Part shown: positions 26,920-35,276 of the stretch, piece after piece
Layout of the letters: each line of letters begins with the position of its first letter
Position numbering within the stretch: the first letter of the stretch is position 1
Assembly (NCBI RefSeq): GCF_004794515.1
Contig: NZ_SSDF01000076.1
Span: 22,396-86,395 of the forward strand
Length of the DNA stretch: 64,000 bases
Direction: 5' to 3'
Source of the DNA: Microbacterium sp. A20
GTDB taxonomy: Bacteria; Actinomycetota; Actinomycetes; Actinomycetales; Microbacteriaceae
Translations under genes and position numbers: made by a program
The notes under the pieces: model-generated
What the model saw: only the letters and a program-made list of their open reading frames with translations
What the model was told of the DNA's origin: nothing
Databases searched by the model: none

Positions 26920-27360
26920 ATGACGAACACCAAAGCCTCCTCCGCCGCACCCTCGCTGGGACTCCTCGTCCTGCGCGTGGTCGTCGGTGCGATCTTCGCC
27001 GCGCACGGCGCGCAGAAGATCTTCGAGTTCACGCTGCCCGGAACGATCGGCAGCTTCGCCGGCATGGGGATCCCCCTCCCCGAGATCGCGGCGCCGGTCG
27101 TCGCCTTCGTCGAGCTCGTGGGCGGTCTCCTGCTGATGCTCGGGCTCTTCACTCGCCCCGTCGGCATCCTGCTCGCGGTCGACATGATCGTCGCGCTCGT
27201 CGCCGTGCACCTTCCCGCCGGTCTCTGGGTCGGAGAGGGCGGATACGAGTTCGTCGCCGTCCTCGGCGCGGCAGCGCTGGCCCTCGCGTTCACCGGTGCC
27301 GGGCGGTTCTCGGTCGACGGTGCGTTCCTGCGCGGACGAGCACCGGCCTGGCTCGCCTGA
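26920..27360 (+). CDS. DoxX family membrane protein
   Basis: 146 residues with four hydrophobic segments and the DoxX features LLVLRVVVGAIFAAHGAQKIF (about 16-36) and AAPVVAFVELVGGLLLMLGLFTRPVG. DoxX proteins sit in the membrane. In mycobacteria one partners superoxide dismutase in oxidative defence, but most are uncharacterised. ATG 26920 follows AAGGAAG. It is preceded by a 122-bp gap, so it is probably a separate unit, and ends in a strong terminator. Confidence 0.85.
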   Translation: MTNTKASSAAPSLGLLVLRVVVGAIFAAHGAQKIFEFTLPGTIGSFAGMGIPLPEIAAPVVAFVELVGGLLLMLGLFTRPVGILLAVDMIVALVAVHLPAGLWVGEGGYEFVAVLGAAALALAFTGAGRFSVDGAFLRGRAPAWLA

Positions 27361-27377
27361 CCGGAGAGCAGTGACAC

Positions 27378-27408
27378 GGATGCCGCGGGGGTGACCCCCG
27401 CGGCATCC
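27378..27408. terminator. Strong hairpin terminator after doxX
   Basis: GGATGCCGCGGGGG and CCCCCGCGGCATCC form a perfect 14-bp stem closed by TGA. It begins 17 bp after the DoxX stop. A short CTCGT follows rather than a T-run, as is common for GC-rich actinobacterial terminators. Confidence 0.75.
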
Positions 27409-27480
27409 CTCGTCTGCGGGGGATGCGCGGCGTTCTGGTGAACGGATGAGACGCGATAAGGTTGCGTAACCATTTCATTC

Positions 27481-27526
27481 TTGACACCGCTGTGAATGCG
27501 GAGTTATGGTGATGAAACCGATTTCA
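27481..27526 (+). promoter_or_regulatory. Promoter and LacI-type operator of the sugar ABC operon
   Basis: TTGACA (27481-27486) and TATGGT (27505-27510) with an 18-bp spacer form the likely promoter. TGAAACCGATTTCA (27513-27526) is a palindrome just past the -10 box. It matches the perfect TGAAATCGATTTCA before the FGGY kinase gene at 33697. A LacI regulator lies between the two targets. Confidence 0.7.
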
Positions 27527-27589
27527 CGCAGACCCGGCGAGAACTCGGATGCACCGTCGCATAGAACTTGCTGCCCAAAGGAGTGAACA

Positions 27590-28882
27590 GTGAAGTCGAA
27601 CCACGCACACCCGTCCCGCCGCGCACGCGCGCTGCGGATCACCGGCCTCGTCGCCGTCGCGACCATCGCCCTGGCCGGCTGCGCCGCCGGCGACGACTCG
27701 TCGGATGCCGGGAGCGCCGGGGGAGAGCTCACGTTCTCCAACTGGCAGTTCCTCGAAGACGGCAAGGGCCCGATCATCTGGGACGCCGTCAAGGGCTACA
27801 CCGGGCCGGACGACAACGTCGAGCTCACCAAGGTCGAGATCCCGTTCGCGAACTACGCCGACAAGCTCAGCACCGAGCTGGGTGCCGGCGGCGGCCCCGA
27901 CGTCATGGTGCTGCAGGACAGCCAGTTCGCCTCGCTCGTCGACGCCGGCGTGCTCGAGCCGCTCGACGACATCGCCGACGAGCTCGGCGACTCCCTGAAC
28001 AACACGAACGAGGCCGGAGTCTTCGACGGCGGGCAGTACGGCTTCAACTGGGAGCGCCCGACCTACAGCACCGTCATCTACAACAAGGACATCTTCGCCG
28101 AGCTGGGGCTGGAGGTTCCGACGACGTTCGACGAGTTCCTCACCACGGCGAAGACGATCAAGGATGAGCTGGGGATCGCCGGCTGGGCCGGCCGTCACCA
28201 GACCGCCGAGATCGACGGCTGGACGCTGGAGATGGCCAACTGGATCTACGGATTCGGCGGCGAACTCAGCGACGGGAAGAAGCTGACCATCGACAAGGCC
28301 GAGAACGTCGAGGCCGTCGAGGCGTTCCTCGAGACGTTCGCCTCGGGCGTCGCCCCCATCGGCGACGACGCGTCGACCTTCCGCGCGAAGTTCGGCCAGG
28401 GGCAGGTCGGAATGCTGTTCGAGAACTCCGGCGTCGCGACGACCATCACGAGCAACCCGGACAACGCCGTGAACGGCCAGAACATGGGCGCGGCTCCGTT
28501 GCCCCTCGCGAACCCCGGCTCGAACTCGCAGCTGATCATCGCCGTCAACGCGAACAGCGACAACAAGGAGGCCGCCAAGGACTTCGTGCGCTGGGTCCTC
28601 GGCGAAGAGGGGCAGACCGCCATCCGCGCGGGCCTCGGCGCCTCGGCCATGGCCACCGACGTCGAGCCGGACGCCGCCTTCCTGGAGGCGAACCCGTGGG
28701 CGACGCAGTTCCTCGAAGCCGCCAAGACCTCGAAGTCGACCCTCGTCGAGGGCTTCGAGACCGAGAGCAAGGTCGTCTGGCGTGAGGTCCTCACCGCGGT
28801 CGAAGCCCTGCGGGTCAACGGCGGCGACGTGAAGTCGAAGCTCGCCGAGGTGCAGGAGAGCCTCGAAGCCGAGCTCGGCTGA
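27590..28882 (+). CDS. Carbohydrate ABC transporter substrate-binding lipoprotein
   Basis: 430 residues. A twin-Arg-like basic N-terminus, hydrophobic core and lipobox LAGC (Cys31) mark a lipoprotein. The mature protein has the family 1 sugar-binding build: FANYADKLSTELGAGGGPDVMVLQ near residue 85 and WERPTYSTVIYNKDIFAELGLEVPTTFDEFL near 152. It would bind a sugar for the two permeases that follow. GTG start at 27590 has AAAGGAG upstream. A 13-bp hairpin follows its stop. Confidence 0.92.
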   Translation: MKSNHAHPSRRARALRITGLVAVATIALAGCAAGDDSSDAGSAGGELTFSNWQFLEDGKGPIIWDAVKGYTGPDDNVELTKVEIPFANYADKLSTELGAGGGPDVMVLQDSQFASLVDAGVLEPLDDIADELGDSLNNTNEAGVFDGGQYGFNWERPTYSTVIYNKDIFAELGLEVPTTFDEFLTTAKTIKDELGIAGWAGRHQTAEIDGWTLEMANWIYGFGGELSDGKKLTIDKAENVEAVEAFLETFASGVAPIGDDASTFRAKFGQGQVGMLFENSGVATTITSNPDNAVNGQNMGAAPLPLANPGSNSQLIIAVNANSDNKEAAKDFVRWVLGEEGQTAIRAGLGASAMATDVEPDAAFLEANPWATQFLEAAKTSKSTLVEGFETESKVVWREVLTAVEALRVNGGDVKSKLAEVQESLEAELG

Positions 28883-28887
28883 GCACT

Positions 28888-28925
28888 CCGAGGGGCGGGC
28901 TTCACCCCCGTCGCCCGCCCCTCGG
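28888..28925 (+). terminator. Intra-operon hairpin after the binding-protein gene
   Basis: CCGAGGGGCGGGC (28888-28900) pairs perfectly with GCCCGCCCCTCGG (28913-28925) across a 12-nt loop. It lies between the binding protein and the first permease, as does the hairpin after tctC. It probably sets the ratio of binding protein to permease. Confidence 0.6.
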
Positions 28926-28958
28926 TCATCCCTACGACACGCGAAAGGACCCCCGGCC

Positions 28959-29924
28959 ATGGCCACCCCCACGCTCGAGGCGCGACCCACGACGCCCTCT
29001 GCCTCGCCGCCACGGCGACGCCGCGACACCGGCGCGATCGGACGCTTCATCGAGCGCAACGGCGCCTACCTCTTCCTCTTCCCGGCGATCGCCTACCTGG
29101 CGATCTTCACGGTCTTCCCGCTGATCCGCGGCGTGCTGCTGTCCTTCACCGCGACCAAGCTCGTCAACCCCTCCGGGGGACGGCCGGTCGGCATGGAGAA
29201 CTACGAGTACCTGCTGTCGAGCGACAAGTTCTGGTCGTCCGTCATCACGACCCTCCTCTACACGCTCTTCACGGTGGTCTTCTCGGTCGGGATCGGCACG
29301 GCCGGAGCGCTGCTGCTCAACACCGCATTCAAGGGTCGCGGCATCATCCGCGCGATCGCCACGATCCCGTGGGCGGTGCCGACAGTGGCCGCCGCCCTCA
29401 TCTTCGTCTGGATCTACAACAACGAGCAGGGCATCCTGAACCGCACCACCGCAGCGCTCGGTCTCGGTGAGCACGGCTGGCTCGTCGATCCGAAGTACGG
29501 GCTGTTCGCGGTGACGCTCGCGACGGTCTGGAAGCTCACGCCGCTCGTGATGCTGGTCATGCTCAGCGCCCTGCAGAGCGTGCCGCACGAGCTCCGAGAA
29601 GCGACCTGGGTCGACGGCGCCACGCGCTTCCAGTCCTTCCGTGCGGTCACCCTGCCGCACATCATGCCGACCGTCCGCGTCATCACGCTGCTCATGACGA
29701 TCTGGTCGATCCGGCGCTTCGAGATCATCTTCCTGATCACGGGTGGCGGGCCGCTCGACGTCACCAACACGCTCGTCGTCAACGTCTACCGCACCGCGTT
29801 CCAGGATCAGAACCTCGGACGGGCCGCGGCGATCGGCGCCCTCGGTCTGGTGCTGTCGCTGTTGGTGACGGTCGTCTACTTCATCGTCGAGCAGATCCAA
29901 GAACGTCAGGAGAGCCAGCGATGA
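28959..29924 (+). CDS. Carbohydrate ABC transporter permease (MalF type)
   Basis: 321 residues with six membrane segments. The EAA loop that docks the ATPase reads EATWVDGATRFQSFRAVTLPHIMP (about residues 213-236). An N-terminal hydrophilic extension of about 30 residues precedes helix 1. It overlaps the second permease by 4 bp (ATGA). No ATPase gene is present in the locus, so a shared MsiK-like ATPase encoded elsewhere is expected. Confidence 0.92.
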   Translation: MATPTLEARPTTPSASPPRRRRDTGAIGRFIERNGAYLFLFPAIAYLAIFTVFPLIRGVLLSFTATKLVNPSGGRPVGMENYEYLLSSDKFWSSVITTLLYTLFTVVFSVGIGTAGALLLNTAFKGRGIIRAIATIPWAVPTVAAALIFVWIYNNEQGILNRTTAALGLGEHGWLVDPKYGLFAVTLATVWKLTPLVMLVMLSALQSVPHELREATWVDGATRFQSFRAVTLPHIMPTVRVITLLMTIWSIRRFEIIFLITGGGPLDVTNTLVVNVYRTAFQDQNLGRAAAIGALGLVLSLLVTVVYFIVEQIQERQESQR

Positions 29925-30793
29925 CCACCGTGCGCATCCCCACCGATCTCCCGCGTCGCCGCGGGATCGGCGCCAAGTTCGGCAGCCTCGGCAAGGCCGT
30001 CCTCATCACGCTGCTGGTCGTCTTCGCCGGATTCCCGGTGTACTGGATGCTGGCCACATCGCTCGGCACCGAGGCGTCGCTCTACGGCGGCAGCCAGCCG
30101 CTGCTCCCCGAGGTGCAGAACATCGGCCAGTGGGGCGGCTTCCTCTCCGACATCCCGATCCTGCGCTGGCTCGGCAACTCGTTCGTGATCGCCGCCGGCA
30201 CGACGATTCTCAGCCTCGTGCTGGCGACCATGGCCGCCTATGCGCTCAGCCGGTACAAGTTCCACGGCCGCGGCGTCGCCGGCTTCATCTTCTTCAGCAC
30301 CCAGATGCTGCCGGAGGCGCTGATCATCGTCCCCCTCTACGCGATCTTCGCCGGCGCCGGGCTGCTCAACAGCCACTGGGGGCTCGTCCTCGCCGACACC
30401 GCGTTCGTGATGCCGGTGAGCATGTTCATCATCAAGAGCGGCATCGACAAGATCCCGTACGAGATCGAGGAGTCGGCCCGCATCGACGGGTGCTCGCGCC
30501 TGCGCATCCTGACCACGATCGTCCTGCCGCTGATCATGCCGAGCATCGCGGCCGCCGCCGTCATCGCGTTCTTCGACGGCTGGAACGAGTTCATGTTCGC
30601 GAACACCTTCATCTCGTCGTCCGACCTGTGGCCGGCATCCGTCGGGCTGTCGTCGTTCCTCGGGCAGTTCTACACGCCGATGAACGTCGTCATGCTGTGC
30701 GCGCTGCTGTTCGCGCTGCCCGCGATCATCTTCTTCCTGTGGGCGCAGCGCGGCATCGTGTCCGGGCTCACCGCGGGATCCGTCAAGGGCTGA
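29921..30793 (+). CDS. Carbohydrate ABC transporter permease (MalG type)
   Basis: 290 residues, six membrane segments, with the EAA loop ESARIDGCSRLRILTTIVLPLIMP (about 183-206). It forms a heterodimer with the preceding permease. The C-terminus WAQRGIVSGLTAGSVKG is typical of MalG-type subunits. An SDR gene follows after 27 bp. Confidence 0.92.
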   Translation: MTTVRIPTDLPRRRGIGAKFGSLGKAVLITLLVVFAGFPVYWMLATSLGTEASLYGGSQPLLPEVQNIGQWGGFLSDIPILRWLGNSFVIAAGTTILSLVLATMAAYALSRYKFHGRGVAGFIFFSTQMLPEALIIVPLYAIFAGAGLLNSHWGLVLADTAFVMPVSMFIIKSGIDKIPYEIEESARIDGCSRLRILTTIVLPLIMPSIAAAAVIAFFDGWNEFMFANTFISSSDLWPASVGLSSFLGQFYTPMNVVMLCALLFALPAIIFFLWAQRGIVSGLTAGSVKG

Positions 30794-30820
30794 GCGCCCT
30801 GCAATCTGGAGTATCGATAC

Positions 30821-31654
30821 ATGTCTGAAGGACTCGACCCGCTCTTCTCGGTGCGGGACAAGGTGGTCGTCGTGACCGGCGGCTTCGGCCAGATCGGAGC
30901 GGAGTTCGTCCGCTCGCTGCACCAGCGAGGCGCGCGCGTCGCGGTGACCTCCCGCAGCGAGGTGGCCGATCCCGCCGCGCGTCTCGGCATCGACGACCCG
31001 GATGGACGGCTGCTCGCCCTGGCGATGGACATCACCGACCAGGCCAGTGTCGACGCCGGGCTCGACCGGGTCGCCGAGACCTGGGGTGTGCCGACCGTCG
31101 TCGTCAACAACGCCGGTCTCGACACGCAGCCCAGCGCGCCGCCCGAGGTCTCCGGACCGTTCGAGGAGTTCCCCGTCGAGGTGTTCCGCGAGGTCGTCGA
31201 CACCAACCTCGTCGGCACGTTCCTCGTGACGCAGGCAGCGGGCCGGCGGATGCGCGACGCCGGCGTCGGCGGCTCGATCGTGAACGTGGGGTCGATCTAC
31301 GGCATGGTGTCTCCCGTGCAGGACATCTACGCCTACAAGGCCGAGGACACCGGCATCCCCTTCATCAAGCCGGTCGCGTACTCGGCCGCGAAGTCGGGGC
31401 TCTACAACCTCACCCGCTACTGCGCCACGTATTGGGGGCGTGCGGGCATCCGCGTCAACACGCTCACGCCCTCGGGGGTCCGCCGGGACACGCAGGACGC
31501 GAAGTTCCAGGCGAACTACATCGCCCGGATGCCGATCGGACGGATGGCCGAGGCCGACGAGTACAACGGCGCCCTGGTCTTCCTCGCGTCCGACGCCTCG
31601 ACGTACATGACCGGCTCCAACCTGGTGGTCGACGGCGGATGGACCGCGTGGTGA
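30821..31654 (+). CDS. Short-chain dehydrogenase/reductase (SDR)
   Basis: 277 residues with the classical SDR elements: cofactor loop TGGFGQIG (19-26), NNAG (96-99), catalytic Ser158, Tyr187 and Lys191 in YSAAK. An insertion of about 15 residues lies between Ser and Tyr (DIYAYKAEDTGIPFIK). The family oxidises or reduces sugars and polyols with NAD(P). Sequence flavour is that of gluconate/ketosugar dehydrogenases. Placement between sugar permeases and a DapA-type lyase suggests it acts on the imported sugar or its acid. Confidence 0.88.
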   Translation: MSEGLDPLFSVRDKVVVVTGGFGQIGAEFVRSLHQRGARVAVTSRSEVADPAARLGIDDPDGRLLALAMDITDQASVDAGLDRVAETWGVPTVVVNNAGLDTQPSAPPEVSGPFEEFPVEVFREVVDTNLVGTFLVTQAAGRRMRDAGVGGSIVNVGSIYGMVSPVQDIYAYKAEDTGIPFIKPVAYSAAKSGLYNLTRYCATYWGRAGIRVNTLTPSGVRRDTQDAKFQANYIARMPIGRMAEADEYNGALVFLASDASTYMTGSNLVVDGGWTAW

Positions 31655-32574
31655 GCGACCTGCTCGGCACACGTCTGTTCACGGCGGCGGTCACCCCGAT
31701 GCGCCGCGACGAGAGCGTCGATCACGGGGCGCTGGCGACCATGCTCGACGCCGACATCCGCCGCGGCGTCGAAGGCCTCTACATCTGCGGGTCCTCCGGC
31801 GAGGGCGTGCTGCTCTCCGAGGCCGAGCGCATCGCGGTGGCGGAGACCGCGGTGACGGCCGCCGCGGAGCGCGTGCCCGTGGTCGCGCACGTCGGAGCGA
31901 TGTCGACGGGAGAGGCGGTCCGCATCGCCGCCGCGGCGAAGCAGGCCGGTGTCGGGGCGATCTCGATGATCCCGCCGCTGTACTACGGCTATTCCACCGC
32001 GGATGTCGTGCGGCACCTCCGCACCGTGATCGATGCGGTCGAGCTTCCCTTCATCCTCTACAACATCCCGCAGTTCACGGGACGGGACATCTCGGAGGGC
32101 GGCTTCGACGAGCTGCTCGCGCTGCCGCAGGTGATCGGCGTCAAGCACACCTCGCGCAACCTCTACGGCGCCGAGCGGATCCTCCGCCGCTACCCGCACC
32201 TGACCCTGATCAACGGCTTCGACGAGTTCTACCTCCCAGCTCTGTCGATCGGCGCCCGCGGAGCGATCGGCACCACCGTGAGTCTGCAGATCGAGCTCTT
32301 CCGTTCGCTCCGGCGGCGATTCGACGCGGGAGACCTCGCGGGAGCGCGCGCCGTGCAGGTGCGCATCAACGACACCGTCGAGGGCATGGTCGAGGTGGGC
32401 GTGTTCGGTGCGGCCAAGTACCTCGGCGGCAAGCTGTCGACGCCGCTCGGCGACTGCCGCTCCCCGCTCCCGGCGCTCGACGACGACGGGCGCGCGCGCC
32501 TGGACGTGGTCTTCGCCCGGCTGCAGGAGAACATCGCGGTCACCGCCGAGGAGGATGCCCGCGCGGGCTCGTGA
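31651..32574 (+). CDS. DapA/NAL-family lyase of the sugar locus
   Basis: 307 residues from GTG 31651, which overlaps the SDR stop by 4 bp. An adjacent in-frame GTG at 31648 is an alternative start. Schiff-base Lys165 (VIGVKHTSRN), Tyr137 (LYNIP) and the GSSGEG loop (47-52) are in place, as in N-acetylneuraminate lyase and keto-deoxy-sugar-acid aldolases. With the SDR next door it may perform the aldol cleavage of a non-phosphorylative sugar-acid route. It is clearly a different paralogue from the one at 25928. Confidence 0.85.
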   Translation: MSDLLGTRLFTAAVTPMRRDESVDHGALATMLDADIRRGVEGLYICGSSGEGVLLSEAERIAVAETAVTAAAERVPVVAHVGAMSTGEAVRIAAAAKQAGVGAISMIPPLYYGYSTADVVRHLRTVIDAVELPFILYNIPQFTGRDISEGGFDELLALPQVIGVKHTSRNLYGAERILRRYPHLTLINGFDEFYLPALSIGARGAIGTTVSLQIELFRSLRRRFDAGDLAGARAVQVRINDTVEGMVEVGVFGAAKYLGGKLSTPLGDCRSPLPALDDDGRARLDVVFARLQENIAVTAEEDARAGS

Positions 32575-32641
32575 CGTGTGATCGCGGGCGTCGTCCGGGG
32601 AGGCCGGTAGGGTGAAGCATCCGGGCAGCAGAGGGCGGGAA

Positions 32642-33631
32642 ATGACCACGATCTACGACGTCGCGCGGCGTGCGGGCGTCTCGCCGGCCACCGTCTCGCG
32701 GGTGTTCAACGGAACCCGGGTCTCGCCCGAGAAGATCGAGGCCGTGCGGGCTGCGGCGGAGGAGCTGAACTTCACGCCGAACCGCGCTGCACGCACCCTG
32801 CGCACGCAGAGCTCGGAGGTCATCGCGCTCGTCATCCCCGACATCGAGAACCCGTACTTCACCGAGATGGCTCGCGGGGTCGAGGATGTGGCTTCCGAAG
32901 CCGGATACTCGGTCGTGCTCTGCAACTCCGACTCGCAGACCGTCAAAGAGGCGACGTACCTGCAGATCGCGATCGCCGAGCACATGTCGGGCGTCATCAT
33001 CGCGGCCGCGTCGAAGGAGACGGATCTCGAGAGCATCCTCTCCACCGGTCGGCCGGTGGTGGCCGTCGACCGCGTCACCCGCCACGAGCTCGATGTGGTG
33101 GTGATGGCGAACCGTGAGGCGGGCGTCGCGGCGACCGAGTCCCTGATCGCCGCCGGCTACCGGCGCATCGCCTACATCGGCGGTCCGGAAGACATCGACA
33201 CCGCGGCCGACCGCGCCGCCGGCTGGCGGGCGGCGCTCACCTCGGCGAGACGTGCGGCCGACATCGACCAGCTGCAGCGGTTCGCGACCTTCCGTGTCGA
33301 CGGCGCGCGTGCGGCGATGGAAGAGCTGCTCGCCCTTCCCGAGCCGCCCGACGCCGTGGTCGCCGGGAACAACCTCATCGGCGTCGGAGCGATCCAGGTG
33401 CTCACCGAGCACGGACTCACCCCGCCGGCCGTCGGGGTCGCCGTCGTCGGATCCCTGCCCTTCACGACGCTCTCGCCGACCGCCGTCACGATGGTGCGGC
33501 TGCCCGCCCGGCACATGGGCGTCACCGCGGCGCGCATGCTCCTCGAGCGCATCGCCGGCGACACCCATGCCCCGCGCACGGTCGTGCTGCGGGGCGAGAC
33601 CCGCCACGCGACAGCCCCACGCTCGGCCTGA
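32642..33631 (+). CDS. LacI family repressor of the sugar locus
   Basis: 329 residues. The HTH TTIYDVARRAGVSPATVSRVFNGTRVSPEKI and hinge FTPNRAARTLRTQSSEVIAL are at the N-terminus, followed by a periplasmic-binding-protein-like sensor. ATG 32642 is preferred over a GTG 30 nt upstream because it starts directly at the HTH. The palindromes TGAAA-N4-TTTCA at 27513 and 33697 flank the gene's operon parts and are the likely binding sites. It probably responds to the sugar imported here. Confidence 0.9.
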   Translation: MTTIYDVARRAGVSPATVSRVFNGTRVSPEKIEAVRAAAEELNFTPNRAARTLRTQSSEVIALVIPDIENPYFTEMARGVEDVASEAGYSVVLCNSDSQTVKEATYLQIAIAEHMSGVIIAAASKETDLESILSTGRPVVAVDRVTRHELDVVVMANREAGVAATESLIAAGYRRIAYIGGPEDIDTAADRAAGWRAALTSARRAADIDQLQRFATFRVDGARAAMEELLALPEPPDAVVAGNNLIGVGAIQVLTEHGLTPPAVGVAVVGSLPFTTLSPTAVTMVRLPARHMGVTAARMLLERIAGDTHAPRTVVLRGETRHATAPRSA

Positions 33632-33688
33632 CGTCGAACTGATCCCGGCCTGACGTCGGCCGACTGCATACGCAACCATCATTCTTGC

Positions 33689-33718
33689 TTGCGTTGTGAA
33701 ATCGATTTCAGTTACGAT
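33689..33718 (+). promoter_or_regulatory. Promoter with perfect LacI-type operator before the FGGY kinase
   Basis: TGAAATCGATTTCA (33697-33710) is a perfect 14-bp palindrome lying between a TTGCGT -35 (33689-33694) and a TACGAT -10 (33713-33718). The sequence upstream (CGCAACCATCATTCTTG) also resembles that upstream of the promoter at 27481. Both promoters therefore look co-regulated. Confidence 0.7.
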
Positions 33719-33746
33719 CTCCTCAGGCGTGATCAAGGAGGACACC

Positions 33747-35276
33747 ATGCGATGCACCCTCGGGGTGGATGTCGGCACATCGAGCACCAAAGGCGTGCTC
33801 GTGGCGGCTGACGGAACCATCATCGCCACCACCACCCGGACGCACGACGTCTCCCGGCCGCGCACCGGCTGGGTGGAGATGGATGCCGCGATCTGGTGGG
33901 ACGAGTTCGTCGACATCGCCCGCGAACTGCTCGCGGCGCACCCCGACGCGGAAGTCGTCGCCGTGGGTGTCAGCGGGATGGGTCCCTGCATCCTCCTCGC
34001 CGACGAGAACGACCAGCCGGTCCGGCCCGCGATCCTCTACGGCGTCGACACCCGCGCTTCCGCCCAGATCGAGCGGATGACCGCCGAGCTCGGCGTCGAG
34101 GAGATCACGCGCATCGGAGGCTCGGTGCTCACCTCGCAGGCCGGCGGCCCGAAGATCGCCTGGATCGCGGAGGAGGAACCGGAAGCCTGGGCACGCGCCC
34201 GCCGGCTGTTCATGCCCGCATCCTGGCTCGTCCGTCGGCTCACCGGCGCGTACGTCTTCGACCACCAGTCCGCGAGCCAGGTCTCGCCGCTCTACGACAT
34301 CGAGAGCGAGCGGTGGCATGCCCCGTTCTGGGGTCGCTACGCCACCACGATCGTGCAGCCGCGCCTGGCCTGGGCGGGCGACATCGCCGGCGCCGTCACC
34401 GTGCAGGCATCCGCAACGACCGGGATCCCGGCTGGCACGCCCGTCATCACGGGCACGATCGACGCCTGGACCGAGGCCGTCAGCGTCGGCGCGCACGAGA
34501 CGGCCGACCTCATGCTCATGTACGGGACGACCATGTTCATGGTGTTCACCAACGCGGAGACGCCGGGGGAGCCCGCGCTGCGCACACCGTCGATGTGGAC
34601 CACGGCCGGGGCGTTCCCCGGAACCCGCAACCTCGCCGGCGGCCTCTCGACGTCCGGCGCGCTGACCGCCTGGCTGAAGGAGCTGACCGGCACCGACTAT
34701 CCCGAACTCCTCGCCGAGGCGGAGGCATCGGGGGTCGGCGCCCGGGGTGTGCTGATGCTCCCGTACTTCGCCGGCGAACGCACTCCCATCCAGGACCCGA
34801 ACGCGCGGGGCGTGATCGCCGGACTGACTCTGGAGCACACCAGGGGAGACCTGTACCGGGCAGCGCTCGAGGCCACAGCGCTCGGTGTGCGGCACAACGT
34901 CGAGACCATGCGGGCCGCCGGCGCCGATATCCGCCGGATCGTCGCCGTCGGCGGTGGCACGCAGGGCCGGCTGTGGCTGCAGATCGTCTCCGATGTCACC
35001 GGCCTCGTGCAGGAGGTGCCGCAGACGACGATCGGTGCGAGCTACGGCGCCGCCTTCCTGGCCGCGGTCGCCGTGGCGGCCGACGGCGAAGCGCCGCTCA
35101 TCACCGACTGGAACCCCATCACGGAGCGCATCACCCCGAACCCCGACCTGCGCCTCGCCTACGACACCCTCTTCGACCGGTACGTGCGCCTGTACGACGC
35201 GACGAAGGGCGTCGTCCATGAACTCGCCGCCGAGCAGCGCGGCACCACACCCATCCCCAACCCGGAGGCATCATGA
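33747..35276 (+). CDS. FGGY family carbohydrate kinase
   Basis: 509 residues. The ATP-binding start LGVDVGTSSTKGVLV (about 5-19) and the C-terminal FGGY-type motif with VGGGTQGRLWLQIVSDVTG (about 410-428) are visible, along with PYFAGERTPIQDPNARG. The family phosphorylates xylulose, ribulose, fuculose, rhamnulose, glycerol or gluconate. With the adjacent fucose-isomerase-like enzyme a ketose is the likely substrate. ATG 33747 has AAGGAGG upstream. It overlaps the isomerase by 4 bp. Confidence 0.88.
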   Translation: MRCTLGVDVGTSSTKGVLVAADGTIIATTTRTHDVSRPRTGWVEMDAAIWWDEFVDIARELLAAHPDAEVVAVGVSGMGPCILLADENDQPVRPAILYGVDTRASAQIERMTAELGVEEITRIGGSVLTSQAGGPKIAWIAEEEPEAWARARRLFMPASWLVRRLTGAYVFDHQSASQVSPLYDIESERWHAPFWGRYATTIVQPRLAWAGDIAGAVTVQASATTGIPAGTPVITGTIDAWTEAVSVGAHETADLMLMYGTTMFMVFTNAETPGEPALRTPSMWTTAGAFPGTRNLAGGLSTSGALTAWLKELTGTDYPELLAEAEASGVGARGVLMLPYFAGERTPIQDPNARGVIAGLTLEHTRGDLYRAALEATALGVRHNVETMRAAGADIRRIVAVGGGTQGRLWLQIVSDVTGLVQEVPQTTIGASYGAAFLAAVAVAADGEAPLITDWNPITERITPNPDLRLAYDTLFDRYVRLYDATKGVVHELAAEQRGTTPIPNPEAS

